Positions 31,509-40,992 of a stretch of DNA of 63,224 nucleotides are shown piece after piece. Source of the stretch: Hoeflea sp. (GTDB lineage: Bacteria > Pseudomonadota > Alphaproteobacteria > Rhizobiales > Rhizobiaceae). Where the stretch lies: NCBI RefSeq assembly GCF_014359905.1, contig NZ_JACIYP010000018.1, positions 1 through 63,224 of the forward strand, written 5' to 3'. The notes below the pieces were generated by a model. It did not search any database and was not told the DNA's origin. It saw only the letters and a list, made by a program, of their open reading frames with translations. Numbering within the stretch: position 1 is the first letter of the stretch; every line of letters starts with the position of its first letter. The position numbers were made by a program, and so were the translations under genes.

Positions 31509-32081
31509 CTAAGCTCGCCGACCGAAGTTGGCGAGAAGGCTGTCCAGGGAGATGAGCCCCGGCCCCTTGATCGCAATGACCAGCAACGGCACCAGCCACA
31601 GCAAGCGCTGGTCCGCGATCGCGGCATCGGGGAAGCGGTCAAACCAGGCGCCGATGGCCTCGGCGCCGATGTTGTGGACGGTGATGTCCACGAAGGTCTG
31701 CACGGTGATGAAGCCGACCATGCCGAGCGCCGCGAGCCGGGAAAACAGGCCGGCGACAATCAGCAGCGGCAGGATGAACTCGGCATAGGTGCCCATGACG
31801 ACAATCAGGCCCCAGGGAAAGAGAGCCACGGCATCGACGTCTCCGCCTGCGGCTTCAATCGCGGGAAGTGCGATCTGGTAATAGGCGCCGGGTGAAATCG
31901 AAAAGAACCCGTCTATTCCGTCACCGACCTTGGTCCTGGCCGAATTGAGAAAGTATCCCCACAAGACGGCGGCAAAGGCGAAGCGGGCGATCAGCCCGAG
32001 CAACCATTTGTCGCCGATCCGCTCGAGAAAACCAAAGACACGCTCATGAAGCGCGCCAATTGCATGGATCGGGGTCGTCAT
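31509..32081 (-). CDS. DoxX-family membrane protein of the bufferin operon
   Basis: A 190-residue integral membrane protein of the DoxX family with about four hydrophobic segments (LIARFAFAAVLWGYFL, FPWGLIVVMGTYAEFILPLL, LAALGMVGFITVQTF, LLWLVPLLVIAIKG). It is the last gene of the four-gene DUF2282-DUF692-DUF2063-DoxX set known from gold- or copper-induced (gig) and bufferin operons. A role in membrane redox or peptide handling is inferred. The ATG at 32081 overlaps the stop of the DUF2063 gene as ATGA. Confidence 0.88.
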   Translation of the reverse strand: MTTPIHAIGALHERVFGFLERIGDKWLLGLIARFAFAAVLWGYFLNSARTKVGDGIDGFFSISPGAYYQIALPAIEAAGGDVDAVALFPWGLIVVMGTYAEFILPLLIVAGLFSRLAALGMVGFITVQTFVDITVHNIGAEAIGAWFDRFPDAAIADQRLLWLVPLLVIAIKGPGLISLDSLLANFGRRA

Positions 32082-32881
32082 GGGGTTTGCTCCGTCCCTG
32101 GCTGATTGCACGAGCAGGTTGAAAACACGCCGGCTTCCAGCATGGCCGATATTGCGGATGGCAGATCGAACCCGGGGTGATGCTCGATCGTGGTGGACGC
32201 GGCGTCCGCAAGGGTTTGCCCGGCAATCAATGAATCAAGGAATTGCGCAGCGCCGGGTGGCAAAAGCCGGATCTGGACCTCGAAGGTCGGCCGCGTGATC
32301 AACCCGTCTTCAGGATCAAGCGGCCTGATGCGGTCAAGAGGGCGGTTCTCGCGGCTGGATGAAAAGATAGAAACAGCGGCGTACCGACTCTTGACGATTC
32401 GCGCGGCAGGATGCGGTGTGAACCGCACGTCACCGAGGCTTTCGGGCGCAATCGCCCCCAGGGTTTCTGGATACAGCGGTTCGGCGTCGGCCGAGTGAAA
32501 CACATCCAGCCATGCCCTTTCGAGGCGCGCGACGTCGGCCAGATAGGGCAGTTTTGAGACCGGTTCGAAACGGTCGAGGAAAGCGGCAAAGCCTCTGCCA
32601 TATTCGAACATGACCGCCGATGCCGGCGGTTCCTCCGCGAGGTACAGCCGGGCCATGTTCCTGAAAAAATCCGTGCCGACAAGCCGCTGAACAGCGGGAA
32701 AGATATCCGCCAGCGAGTCGATCAGGCTGACCGTCACATTGTTGCGGTAGACAGCGAAACGTTTTTGCGCGCCCTTGCCGGACGGGCCGACCACACCTTT
32801 GGGCAACGCGAGATCCGGATTGAGCAGAGCTGTGGCGAAATCCGCCTGGGGCGCGTCGCAAGCCGGATCATTCCGCGGCAT
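32078..32881 (-). CDS. bufC: DUF2063 protein, bufferin maturation partner (BufC-like)
   Basis: A 267-residue protein. The N-terminal DUF2063 domain is recognisable by DFATALLNPDLALPKGV and RFAVYRNNVTVSLIDSLADIFPAVQRLVG. In family models it acts with a DUF692 enzyme and helps recognise the precursor peptide. The C-terminal half (RIRPLDPEDGLITRPTFEVQIRLL) is less conserved. The ATG at 32881 overlaps the DUF692 gene end by 14 bases and gives a family-like N-terminus. Two cysteines lie near the very end (STCSCNQ). Confidence 0.85.
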   Translation of the reverse strand: MPRNDPACDAPQADFATALLNPDLALPKGVVGPSGKGAQKRFAVYRNNVTVSLIDSLADIFPAVQRLVGTDFFRNMARLYLAEEPPASAVMFEYGRGFAAFLDRFEPVSKLPYLADVARLERAWLDVFHSADAEPLYPETLGAIAPESLGDVRFTPHPAARIVKSRYAAVSIFSSSRENRPLDRIRPLDPEDGLITRPTFEVQIRLLPPGAAQFLDSLIAGQTLADAASTTIEHHPGFDLPSAISAMLEAGVFSTCSCNQPGTEQTP

Positions 32882-33782
32882 GACGGGATCCGAGCAGGGA
32901 GGCAGGTCCGAGGCGATCGAGAATTGCGTCGGCCAGTTGGGCTTCCCGGCGCAGCACCGGCCAGTCGGGCACGTCATTGTCCCATTCGATCAGTGTCGGC
33001 AGCGCGCCGGTCTGGCTGATGACGATCTCGTAGAGCTTCCACACGGCATCGGCGACCGGGCGGTCATGGGCGTCGATCAGCAGAAGGTCGCCTTCGTCGT
33101 CGGTATCCCTGGCGTGACCGGCGAGATGGATTTCCTCCACCAGTTCCAGCGGGAACTCGCGCAGATATTGCAGCGGCTTGAAACCATGATTGACAGCGGA
33201 AACGAAGACATTGTTGACGTCAAGCAACAGGCCGCAGCCTGACCTGGTGGCGATCTCGCGGATGAAATCGGTCTCGCTCATCGTGGTCTGCTCGAAAGCC
33301 ACGTAGGTCGACGGGTTTTCCAGCAGGATCGGTCGCTTGAGCCGGTCCTGGATGCAGCCCAGATGCGAAACCACCCGATCGAGCGTTGCTGAATTGTAAG
33401 GCATCGGCAACAGGTCGTTGAAGTAACCCGCGTCGTGGCTCGACCATGCGAGGTGCTCCGACACCATCGCGGGTTCGTACCGCTCGACAACCCTGGCCAG
33501 TCGTTCGAGATGGGCTGGGTCGAGGCCGTTCTCCGACCCGATCGACAAGCCTACGCCATGCACGGAAACAGGGAACTCGGAACGGATGGCCGCCATCGCG
33601 CGATGCGCAGGGCCGCCATCGCCCATGTAGTTCTCGGCATGGACCTCAAGAAATCCGATCCGGTAGGCATCGGCCAGGATCTGGTCGATATGCGCGGTCT
33701 TCAAGCCCGCCCCCGCACGAGGCGGGAGCGGGGCGCTCGGGAAACGGGACCCACTGGTTGATCTGGAGGCGGACTGCGTCAT
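32868..33782 (-). CDS. bufB: DUF692 multinuclear iron enzyme (BufB/MbnB-like)
   Basis: A 304-residue TIM-barrel protein of the DUF692 family, which includes MbnB and other multinuclear non-heme iron oxidative enzymes that modify cysteines of ribosomally made peptides. Metal-ligand regions are FLEVHAENYMG, SVHGVGLSIG, MVSEHLAWS, LLENPSTYV, LLLDVNNVFVSAVNHG, EIHLAGHA, LLIDAHDRPV and LIEWDND. In bufferin systems it converts cysteines to thiooxazoles. The ATG at 33782 has GGGAG upstream; the frame extending to 34007 overlaps the precursor gene and is not used. Confidence 0.92.
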   Translation of the reverse strand: MTQSASRSTSGSRFPSAPLPPRAGAGLKTAHIDQILADAYRIGFLEVHAENYMGDGGPAHRAMAAIRSEFPVSVHGVGLSIGSENGLDPAHLERLARVVERYEPAMVSEHLAWSSHDAGYFNDLLPMPYNSATLDRVVSHLGCIQDRLKRPILLENPSTYVAFEQTTMSETDFIREIATRSGCGLLLDVNNVFVSAVNHGFKPLQYLREFPLELVEEIHLAGHARDTDDEGDLLLIDAHDRPVADAVWKLYEIVISQTGALPTLIEWDNDVPDWPVLRREAQLADAILDRLGPASLLGSRHAAE

Positions 33783-33814
33783 TTCGTGACTCCCGTTTGC
33801 CAAATGCTGTCGGA

Positions 33815-34120
33815 TCAGGCCGGGAGATCGCGATCGAGCGGCTCGAGCGAGCCCATGCGTCCGCCCTCGACGCTCATCGTGGTGCATGTGCCTGCATCCA
33901 CCGTTTTCCAGGCATTGCCCTGGTAGTCGACCTTGGACGTTCCCGCGCATGTGGTGCCCGGGCCGGCCGCGCAGTCGTTCTTTCCAGCCATGGCGACGCC
34001 ATAGCATTTTTCAGTGGCGGCGGTTGCTCCGGTGGTCGATGCGAGGAAGCTTGCACCCGAGATGGCCATGGCCACTGCGCCAGCGAGAGCCGACGCGCCA
34101 ATCAGCGTTTTCTGCGACAT
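33815..34120 (-). CDS. bufA1: DUF2282 bufferin precursor peptide (BufA1-like)
   Basis: A 101-residue small secreted protein. A signal peptide covers about residues 1-35 ([20 protein letters not shown], then Ala-rich cleavage region). The mature part has exactly four cysteines at 39, 50, 58 and 79, in the contexts [20 protein letters not shown] and DAGTC, the spacing typical of DUF2282/BufA1 precursors. It is expected to be modified by the DUF692/DUF2063 pair, exported, and to bind copper in the periplasm. AAGGAG is correctly placed before the ATG at 34120. The longer frame to 34204 is not used. Confidence 0.9.
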   Translation of the reverse strand: MSQKTLIGASALAGAVAMAISGASFLASTTGATAATEKCYGVAMAGKNDCAAGPGTTCAGTSKVDYQGNAWKTVDAGTCTTMSVEGGRMGSLEPLDRDLPA

Positions 34121-34136
34121 GATGTTCTCCTTTAAG

Positions 34137-34259
34137 GTTTCATTGAAACTGTTCCCCGGGTTTGCTCGTCCCGGCAGGAGAAACATGACAAAGTGTCGCA
34201 TCACTTGGAAATCAAGCGCGCGTTATCCGGCATCACTTGGCCGTGAGCCTGAAGTGATG
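34137..34259 (-). promoter_or_regulatory. Upstream region of bufA with repeated elements
   Basis: Reading + strand positions: a dyad GTTTCA-T-TGAAAC (34137-34149) just before the ribosome site; an 11-bp direct repeat GCATCACTTGG at 34198-34208 and 34230-34240, 32 bp apart; and an inverted AAGTGATG at 34252-34259 that pairs with CATCACTT at 34231-34238. The array lies where a promoter or regulator site for the bufferin operon is expected. I see no clear match to a known sigma-factor consensus. Confidence 0.4.
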
Positions 34260-34303
34260 GAATTTAGACTTGTTTAAACTGATCTTGGTGCGCCGGAGGT
34301 GAA

Positions 34304-35353
34304 CTAACGCAGCAATTCTACAAACTGATCGACATGATCTTCTGTTGTGGCGAAGCTGGTCACCAGCCTCAGCATGGTTTCGTCCTCGCCCACGAGATGA
34401 GCGGCGGAGCGGGGCGGGGCCCATTCGTAAAACAGCGCGCCCTTGGTTGAGAGTTCCCTGGCGAGAGACTTTGGCACAATCGGAAAGGTCTCATTGGCGG
34501 GGCTTTGCCATGCGAGCCGAGTCTGGCTGGAGCTTTGGATGCCGACCTGCAGCCTTGCCGCCATGGCGTTGGCGTGACGGGCGACATCGAGCCAGAGGCC
34601 GTTTTCGAAATAGGCGTCGAACTGGGCGGAGATGAAGCGGCTCTTGGAAAACAGCTGTGCCGCACGCTTGCGGATGAACGGCGCCTGGGCAGCCATGGCC
34701 GGATCAAGAAACACCAGGGCTTCGGCGCACCAGCAGCCGTTCTTGGTGCCGCCAAAGGAGACGATATCGACTCCAAGTTCGACGGTCATTTGCGCCGGCG
34801 TCAGATCCAGCGCGACCAGCGCATTGGCAAACCGCGCGCCGTCCATATGCAGCGGCAGGCCGTGGGCCTTGGCAATCTTCGAAATCGCGCGGATTTCCTC
34901 AGCTGTATATACAGTGCCCGCTTCAGTCGCCTGGGTCAGGGTGATCGCCATCGGTTGGCCGGCGTGGACAAAGCCCGCGGGAAAGCGGGCAATCTCCCGC
35001 TCGAGATTGGCCGGATCGATCTTGCCTTCTGCGCCATCGACGGGGACCAGCCGCGATCCATGGCTGAAAAATTCCGGTGCACCACATTCATCGGCAATGA
35101 CATGAGCTTCACGATGGCAGAACGAGACGCCACCCGGACGATTGATTGCCGAGAGCGCCAGAGAATTGGCTGCCGTGCCCGTGCCGACGAAGAAAACCGC
35201 GACGTCCTGCCCGAAGATCTCGTTGAATGTCGCCTCGACCTTGCGATCCAGATCGCTCGCGCCGTAGGCGGCTGCAAAGCCTGTCGAATGAGCCGAAAGC
35301 GAGGCGGCGACAGCCGGATGGGCGCCAGCCCAGTTGTCAGAGGTGAAGATCAT
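34304..35353 (-). CDS. Low-specificity L-threonine aldolase-like PLP enzyme
   Basis: A 349-residue fold-type I PLP enzyme of the beta-eliminating lyase/threonine aldolase family, which cleaves L-threonine or allo-threonine to glycine and acetaldehyde. Key regions are FTSDNWAGAHP at the start, FFVGTGTAANSLAL, EAHVIADECGAPEFF, LHMDGARFANAL and SFGGTKNG with the PLP lysine. GGAG lies seven bases before the ATG. The 572-bp gap to gltB on the other side is described separately. Confidence 0.91.
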   Translation of the reverse strand: MIFTSDNWAGAHPAVAASLSAHSTGFAAAYGASDLDRKVEATFNEIFGQDVAVFFVGTGTAANSLALSAINRPGGVSFCHREAHVIADECGAPEFFSHGSRLVPVDGAEGKIDPANLEREIARFPAGFVHAGQPMAITLTQATEAGTVYTAEEIRAISKIAKAHGLPLHMDGARFANALVALDLTPAQMTVELGVDIVSFGGTKNGCWCAEALVFLDPAMAAQAPFIRKRAAQLFSKSRFISAQFDAYFENGLWLDVARHANAMAARLQVGIQSSSQTRLAWQSPANETFPIVPKSLARELSTKGALFYEWAPPRSAAHLVGEDETMLRLVTSFATTEDHVDQFVELLR

Positions 35354-35925
35354 GTGCGGGACTCCAAAGCTTGTTTCCGTCCGGCTATTGCATGAATTTC
35401 CATGCTTTCAAAGCGCTTGGGGGAAATTGATCCGGGCGATTTCGCGTGAGCGCGGCAGCGCCGTTCTTCACCCCGGCCGTCCCCGGGTTTCAACATCAAA
35501 ACGCCGGAATGTGGCGCGTAAAAGCAATTATCTTGCGTCAATCTATCATGGTCGATCATTAACGGTCGCGCGGGCCAGGTTTTTTGGGCCGGGTCTCTTG
35601 CGCAACCGCGAGCATTCTGTCATAGAACACTGGAAATAGGACAGCCTTGCTGTCCTATTTGTGTCTGCCCGGGCCATCTGGCCGAGGTCCTGGCGAACAC
35701 AAGGGGTGTGCTGGCGTCTCAGATCAAGCGATCCACCTGCGCAAGGTGACCGTATCGCCCCTTCATGATACAAAAGCGCGCCGCGCGCCCTATCGAACAG
35801 GCGGGGCTCGAAAGCCCCGCGAGGCCAGACGACAGTTGCTTCCGGAACGAAAGCGTCGCCACTTTGGCGGTGGCGGAGGGCAGGCCGGGACAAACCGCCG
35901 CGGCGGTCATGAAGGAGGAATGCAA
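35354..35925. promoter_or_regulatory. Long structured gltB upstream region
   Basis: This is 572 bp without a supported gene. It contains a perfect 11-bp dyad AAATAGGACAG-CCTTG-CTGTCCTATTT (35634-35660), an 8-bp stem GCGGGGCT/AGCCCCGC with a four-base loop (35801-35820) and a palindrome CCGCCGCGGCGG (about 35896-35907). The frame of gltB stays open back to 35647 but has no protein-like character. Promoter and regulatory sites for gltB should lie here. Confidence 0.45.
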
Positions 35926-38900
35926 ATGGCAGACCATGCACCATCCCGGATGGACGCAATCGCTTGCAAGGCTGACGCCGAGAGCAAGCCGGCCGCCGTG
36001 CAAACCTATGGATTGCCGTCAAGACAGGGTCTTTACGATCCGCGCAACGAACATGACGCCTGCGGCGTTGGCTTCATCGCGCATATGAAGGGCGTGAAAT
36101 CGCACCAGATCGTGCGGGATGGCCTGTTCATGCTGGAAAACCTGACCCACCGCGGCGCGGTGGGGGCTGATCCGCTCATGGGCGACGGCGCGGGTCTTCT
36201 GGTTCAAATTCCCGATCGGCTGTTTCGCGAGGAGATGGCGGCGCAGGGCGTGATGCTGCCTGAGGCCGGCGAATATGCCGTGGGCTTCGTGTTCATGCCG
36301 CAGGACGACGCGCTGTGCGCGCATCTCAAGAATATAATCACCGAAGTTGTGGCCGCCGAGGGCCAGACACTGCTCGGCTTCCGCGATGTGCCGGTCGACA
36401 ATTCGTCGCTGTCCAAGGCGCCGGAAATCGCTGCCACCGAACCACGCCATGTGCAGGTGTTCATTGGCCGGGGCGAGAACGTCGACAGCCAGTCCGCGTT
36501 CGAACGCCAGCTCTTCGTGCTGAGAAAAGTCATTTCGAACCGGATCTACGACGAGACCGATGGCCGCGACAACGGCTTCTATTTCGTATCGCTGTCGACC
36601 CAGACGGTTGTCTACAAGGGCATGTTTCTGGCTTTCCAGGTTGGCGCCTATTACAAGGATTTGAGCGATCCGCGGTTTGAATCCGCCGTGGCGCTCGTGC
36701 ACCAGAGGTTTTCGACCAACACATTCCCATCGTGGAAACTCGCCCATCCCTACCGGATGGTCGCGCACAATGGCGAGATCAATACGCTGCGCGGCAATGT
36801 CAACTGGATGGCGGCGCGCCAGGCGTCGGTCTCTTCGCCCTTATTCGGCGGCGATATCTTCAAGCTGTGGCCGATCTCCTATGAGGGACAGTCCGATACG
36901 GCCTGTTTCGACAACGCGCTCGAATTCCTGATCCGCGGCGGCTATTCGATGGCGCATGCGGTGATGATGCTGATTCCGGAAGCCTGGGCCGGCAACACGC
37001 TGATGAGTGCCGAACGCAAGGCGTTCTACGAGTACCACGCGGCCTTGATGGAACCGTGGGACGGTCCGGCGGCCGTTGCCTTTACCGATGGCAAGCAGAT
37101 CGGCGCCACGCTCGATCGCAACGGTCTCAGGCCCGCGCGGTATATCGTCACCAATGACGACCGGTTGATCATGGCATCCGAGGCCGGGGTTCTGCCAGTC
37201 GATGAAAGCACGATTGTTTCCAAGTGGCGGCTGCAACCCGGCAAGATGCTGCTGCTCGACATGGAAGAGGGTCGGATCATTTCGGACGCGGAGGTCAAGT
37301 CACGGCTGGCGGCGAAGCATCCCTATCGCGAATGGCTGGAACGGACCCAGCTGATCCTTGAGGATCTCAAGCCGGTCGAGCCCCGTGCGTTGCGCAAGGA
37401 CGTGTCGCTGCTCGACCGCCAGCAGGCCTTTGGCTATACGCAGGAAGACACCAAGATCCTGATGGCGCCGATGGCGACCACCGGACAGGAAGCAATCGGC
37501 TCGATGGGAACCGACACGCCGATCTCGGTGATGTCGCGAAAGTCGAAGCTGCTCTATACCTATTTCAAGCAGAATTTCGCGCAGGTGACCAACCCGCCGA
37601 TCGACCCTATCCGCGAAGAGCTGGTGATGAGCCTGGTGTCGTTCATCGGCCCGCGGCCGAATATTCTCGATCACAAGGGCGCGGCAAAGAAAAAGCGGCT
37701 GGAAGTGCGTCAGCCGATCCTTACCAATGGCGATCTCGAGAAGATCCGCTCGATCGGGCACACCGAGGACCGGTTCGACACCAAGACGCTCGACTTCACC
37801 TATGCGAGCGAAAAGGGCTCGGACGGCATGAAGGCCGCTCTTGAACGGCTTTGCGACCGGGCCGAGGAGGCCGTGACCGGCGGCTACAATATCATCATCC
37901 TGTCCGACCGCCAGGTGGGCTCCGATCGGATCGCAATCCCTGCGCTTCTGGCGACGGCGGCCGTGCATCATCACCTGATCCGCAAGGGCCTTCGCACCTC
38001 GGTCGGCCTGGTGGTCGAATCGGGCGAGCCGCGCGAAGTGCATCATTTCTGCTGTCTCGCCGGCTACGGCGCCGAGGCGATCAACCCCTATCTGGCCTTC
38101 GACACCCTGCTCGACATGCACAAGCGCGGGGAATTCCCGCCAGAGGTCGATCAGTACGAAGTGGTGTCGCGCTACACCAAGGCCATCGGCAAGGGTATTC
38201 TCAAGGTCATGTCCAAGATGGGCATTTCCACCTACCAGTCCTATTGCGGCGCGCAGATCTTCGATGCCATTGGTCTATCGACCGATTTCATCAACACCTA
38301 TTTCACCGGCACGGCGACGACAATCGAAGGCGCCGGGCTCGATGAAGTTGCGACGGAAACCGCCGAGCGCCACCGGCTGGCCTTCTCCAACGATCCGGTG
38401 CTGACCTCGTCGCTCGAAGTGGGCGGTGAGTATGCCTACCGGATGCGTGGGGAAGAACACGCCTGGACGCCGGATGCGGTGGCATCGCTTCAGCATGCCG
38501 TGCGCGGCAACGCCAAGGATCGCTACCGCGAGTTTGCAGACATGGTGAACCGCTCGACGCTCCGGATGAATGCCATTCGCGGCCTGTTCGAAATCCGCAC
38601 TGCCGAAAGTGCCGGACGTCAGCCGGTGCCGCTCGATGAGGTTGAATCCGCCGCTGATATCGTGCGGCGTTTCTCGACCGGCGCCATGTCATTCGGGTCG
38701 ATCAGCCGCGAGGCCCACACCACGCTCGCCATCGCCATGAACCGGATCGGCGGCAAGTCGAACACGGGCGAGGGTGGCGAGGAGCCGGATCGCTACCTCC
38801 CGCTTTATGGCGGCGGAGCCAATCCGGAGCGCTCCGCGATCAAGCAGGTGGCGTCAGGCCGTTTCGGCGTGACGACGGAATTCCTGGTCAATGCCGACAT

Positions 38901-40647
38901 GATACAGATCAAGGTGGCCCAGGGCGCCAAGCCCGGCGAGGGCGGCCAGCTTCCCGGCCACAAGGTCGATGCGACCATCGCCAAGACACGGCATTCGACA
39001 CCGGGCGTTGGATTGATTTCCCCGCCGCCGCACCATGACATCTATTCGATCGAGGATCTGGCTCAGCTGATCTTCGATCTCAAGAACGTCAATCCGGAAG
39101 CCGACATTTCGGTCAAGCTGGTGTCCGAAGTGGGTGTAGGCACGGTCGCAGCCGGCGTCGCCAAGGCGCGCGCCGATCATATCACAATTTCCGGATATGA
39201 CGGCGGCACCGGCGCCTCGCCCCTGACCTCACTCAAGCACGCCGGAAGTCCCTGGGAAATCGGGCTTGCCGAAACCCATCAGACGCTGGTGCTCAACGGT
39301 CTGCGCTCGCGCATCGCGCTGCAGGTCGATGGCGGTCTCAAGACCGGGCGCGACGTGATCGTCGGCGCGCTGCTCGGGGCCGATGAGTTCGGCTTCTCGA
39401 CAGCGCCGCTGATCGCGGCGGGCTGCATCATGATGCGCAAGTGCCATCTCAACACCTGCCCGGTGGGTGTGGCGACGCAGGATCCGGTTCTGCGCAAGCG
39501 CTTCAAGGGCACGCCCGAGCATGTCATCAACTACTTCTTCTTCGTGGCCGAGGAAGTGCGCGAATGGCTTGCGGCCATGGGCTACCGCAAATTCGATGAT
39601 ATCATCGGCCAGTCGGAGCTGCTCTCCAAGGACGGCATGATCGAGCACTGGAAGGCCAAGGGGCTGGATTTCAGCCGGATTTTCCACAAGCCGGATGCGC
39701 CAAAGGAAAAGACCTTCTGGACAGAACGCCAGAACCATCCGATCGCCGACGTCCTCGACCGGCAGCTGATTGAGAAATCCATGCCTGCGCTGGAGCGCAA
39801 GGAAGTGGTGGAGTTCGACGTCGCCATCCGCAACGTCGACCGGTCGGTGGGCGCGATGCTGTCGGGCGAAGTCGCCAAGCGGTTCGGCCACAAGGGGCTG
39901 CCGGAAGACACGATCACAATCAAGCTCAGCGGCACCGCCGGACAGTCTTTCGGCGCCTTCCTGGCCCATGGCATCACCCTCAGTCTGTCGGGCGACGCCA
40001 ATGATTATGTCGGCAAGGGCCTGTCAGGTGGATGCATCATCATCCGGCCGCCTGAGAATTCTCCGATTGTTGCCGAGCAGTCGATCATTGTCGGCAACAC
40101 GGTGCTCTACGGCGCCATCGAGGGCGAATGCTATTTCCGCGGCGTCGCCGGGGAACGCTTCGCCGTGCGCAACTCGGGCGCCATCGCGGTGGTCGAAGGC
40201 GTGGGCGACCATGGCTGCGAATACATGACCGGTGGCCTTGTCGTGGTGATCGGCGAGACCGGGCGCAACTTCGCGGCCGGTATGTCGGGCGGCGTGGCTT
40301 ACGTGCTCGACGAGGCCGGTGATTTCGCCAGCCGCTGCAACATGGCGATGGTGGAACTGGAGCCGGTTCCCGAGGAAGACGACATCCTCGAGAAGCTGCA
40401 TCACCATGGCGGCGACCTTGCCCACAAGGGCCGGGTTGACGTCAGCGGCGACATGACCCGGCATGACGAGGAGCGGCTGTTCCAGCTGATCTCCAACCAC
40501 ATGCATTACACGGGCTCCACCCGGGCCAAGGAGATCCTCGACAATTGGGCCGATTATCGCCCGAAATTCCGCAAGGTGATGCCGGTCGAATATCGCCGCG
40601 CGCTCGAGGACATGGAACGGATGCGCATGGGCGTGGCGGCGGAATAG
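35926..40647 (+). CDS. gltB: Glutamate synthase (NADPH) large subunit
   Basis: A 1573-residue enzyme forming two glutamates from glutamine and 2-oxoglutarate. The N-terminal class II amidotransferase starts after a short propeptide, with the nucleophile Cys in [14 protein letters not shown] central domain, the FMN barrel ([34 protein letters not shown]) and a 3Fe-4S cluster ([15 protein letters not shown]) follow. The C-terminal beta-helix has repeated GG-rich turns. The ATG at 35926 follows AAGGAGGAA. gltD follows after one small intervening gene. Confidence 0.97.
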   Translation: MADHAPSRMDAIACKADAESKPAAVQTYGLPSRQGLYDPRNEHDACGVGFIAHMKGVKSHQIVRDGLFMLENLTHRGAVGADPLMGDGAGLLVQIPDRLFREEMAAQGVMLPEAGEYAVGFVFMPQDDALCAHLKNIITEVVAAEGQTLLGFRDVPVDNSSLSKAPEIAATEPRHVQVFIGRGENVDSQSAFERQLFVLRKVISNRIYDETDGRDNGFYFVSLSTQTVVYKGMFLAFQVGAYYKDLSDPRFESAVALVHQRFSTNTFPSWKLAHPYRMVAHNGEINTLRGNVNWMAARQASVSSPLFGGDIFKLWPISYEGQSDTACFDNALEFLIRGGYSMAHAVMMLIPEAWAGNTLMSAERKAFYEYHAALMEPWDGPAAVAFTDGKQIGATLDRNGLRPARYIVTNDDRLIMASEAGVLPVDESTIVSKWRLQPGKMLLLDMEEGRIISDAEVKSRLAAKHPYREWLERTQLILEDLKPVEPRALRKDVSLLDRQQAFGYTQEDTKILMAPMATTGQEAIGSMGTDTPISVMSRKSKLLYTYFKQNFAQVTNPPIDPIREELVMSLVSFIGPRPNILDHKGAAKKKRLEVRQPILTNGDLEKIRSIGHTEDRFDTKTLDFTYASEKGSDGMKAALERLCDRAEEAVTGGYNIIILSDRQVGSDRIAIPALLATAAVHHHLIRKGLRTSVGLVVESGEPREVHHFCCLAGYGAEAINPYLAFDTLLDMHKRGEFPPEVDQYEVVSRYTKAIGKGILKVMSKMGISTYQSYCGAQIFDAIGLSTDFINTYFTGTATTIEGAGLDEVATETAERHRLAFSNDPVLTSSLEVGGEYAYRMRGEEHAWTPDAVASLQHAVRGNAKDRYREFADMVNRSTLRMNAIRGLFEIRTAESAGRQPVPLDEVESAADIVRRFSTGAMSFGSISREAHTTLAIAMNRIGGKSNTGEGGEEPDRYLPLYGGGANPERSAIKQVASGRFGVTTEFLVNADMIQIKVAQGAKPGEGGQLPGHKVDATIAKTRHSTPGVGLISPPPHHDIYSIEDLAQLIFDLKNVNPEADISVKLVSEVGVGTVAAGVAKARADHITISGYDGGTGASPLTSLKHAGSPWEIGLAETHQTLVLNGLRSRIALQVDGGLKTGRDVIVGALLGADEFGFSTAPLIAAGCIMMRKCHLNTCPVGVATQDPVLRKRFKGTPEHVINYFFFVAEEVREWLAAMGYRKFDDIIGQSELLSKDGMIEHWKAKGLDFSRIFHKPDAPKEKTFWTERQNHPIADVLDRQLIEKSMPALERKEVVEFDVAIRNVDRSVGAMLSGEVAKRFGHKGLPEDTITIKLSGTAGQSFGAFLAHGITLSLSGDANDYVGKGLSGGCIIIRPPENSPIVAEQSIIVGNTVLYGAIEGECYFRGVAGERFAVRNSGAIAVVEGVGDHGCEYMTGGLVVVIGETGRNFAAGMSGGVAYVLDEAGDFASRCNMAMVELEPVPEEDDILEKLHHHGGDLAHKGRVDVSGDMTRHDEERLFQLISNHMHYTGSTRAKEILDNWADYRPKFRKVMPVEYRRALEDMERMRMGVAAE

Positions 40648-40652
40648 GCGCT

Positions 40653-40979
40653 ATGATCACATCCACCACAAACACCATCGAGGGACGGGAGATCGTCGAG
40701 TATCTGGGCATCGTCACAGGCGAAGCCATTCTAGGCACGAATATCTTCCGCGATCTCTTTGCTGGCATCCGCGACATCGTTGGCGGACGGTCGGGCGCCT
40801 ATGAAAAAGCTTTGCGCGAAGCCCGCGGAATAGCGCTTCGCGACATGCAGGACGAGGCGGCCCGGTTGGGCGCCAACGCAGTTATCGGGATTGATCTCGA
40901 TTATGAAAACATTTCCGCCGGCGGCAAATCCTCCATGCTGATGGTTTCAGCTTCGGGCACCGCCGTGGTTTTCAGGTGA
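40653..40979 (+). CDS. YbjQ-like (UPF0145) protein between gltB and gltD
   Basis: A 108-residue protein of the YbjQ/UPF0145 'heavy-metal-binding domain' family. Features are [21 protein letters not shown] near the start, [16 protein letters not shown], and [15 protein letters not shown]. These proteins form pentamer-like assemblies with unknown function. It begins five bases after the gltB stop and ends 13 bases before gltD, so it is cotranscribed. No extra cysteine or histidine cluster for metal binding is visible. Confidence 0.9.
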   Translation: MITSTTNTIEGREIVEYLGIVTGEAILGTNIFRDLFAGIRDIVGGRSGAYEKALREARGIALRDMQDEAARLGANAVIGIDLDYENISAGGKSSMLMVSASGTAVVFR

Positions 40980-40992
40980 ACAGGACAGATTA

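Noticed and set aside
35647..35925. 93-residue N-terminal extension of gltB
   Set aside because: The family starts at the ATG at 35926 with AAGGAGGAA upstream; the extension lacks homology-like character and crosses the 11-bp dyad.
35546..36022. 158-residue open frame on the minus strand before and into gltB
   Set aside because: It overlaps the gltB start, is Arg/Pro-rich with no recognisable domain, and is explained by the high-GC shadow of the other strand.
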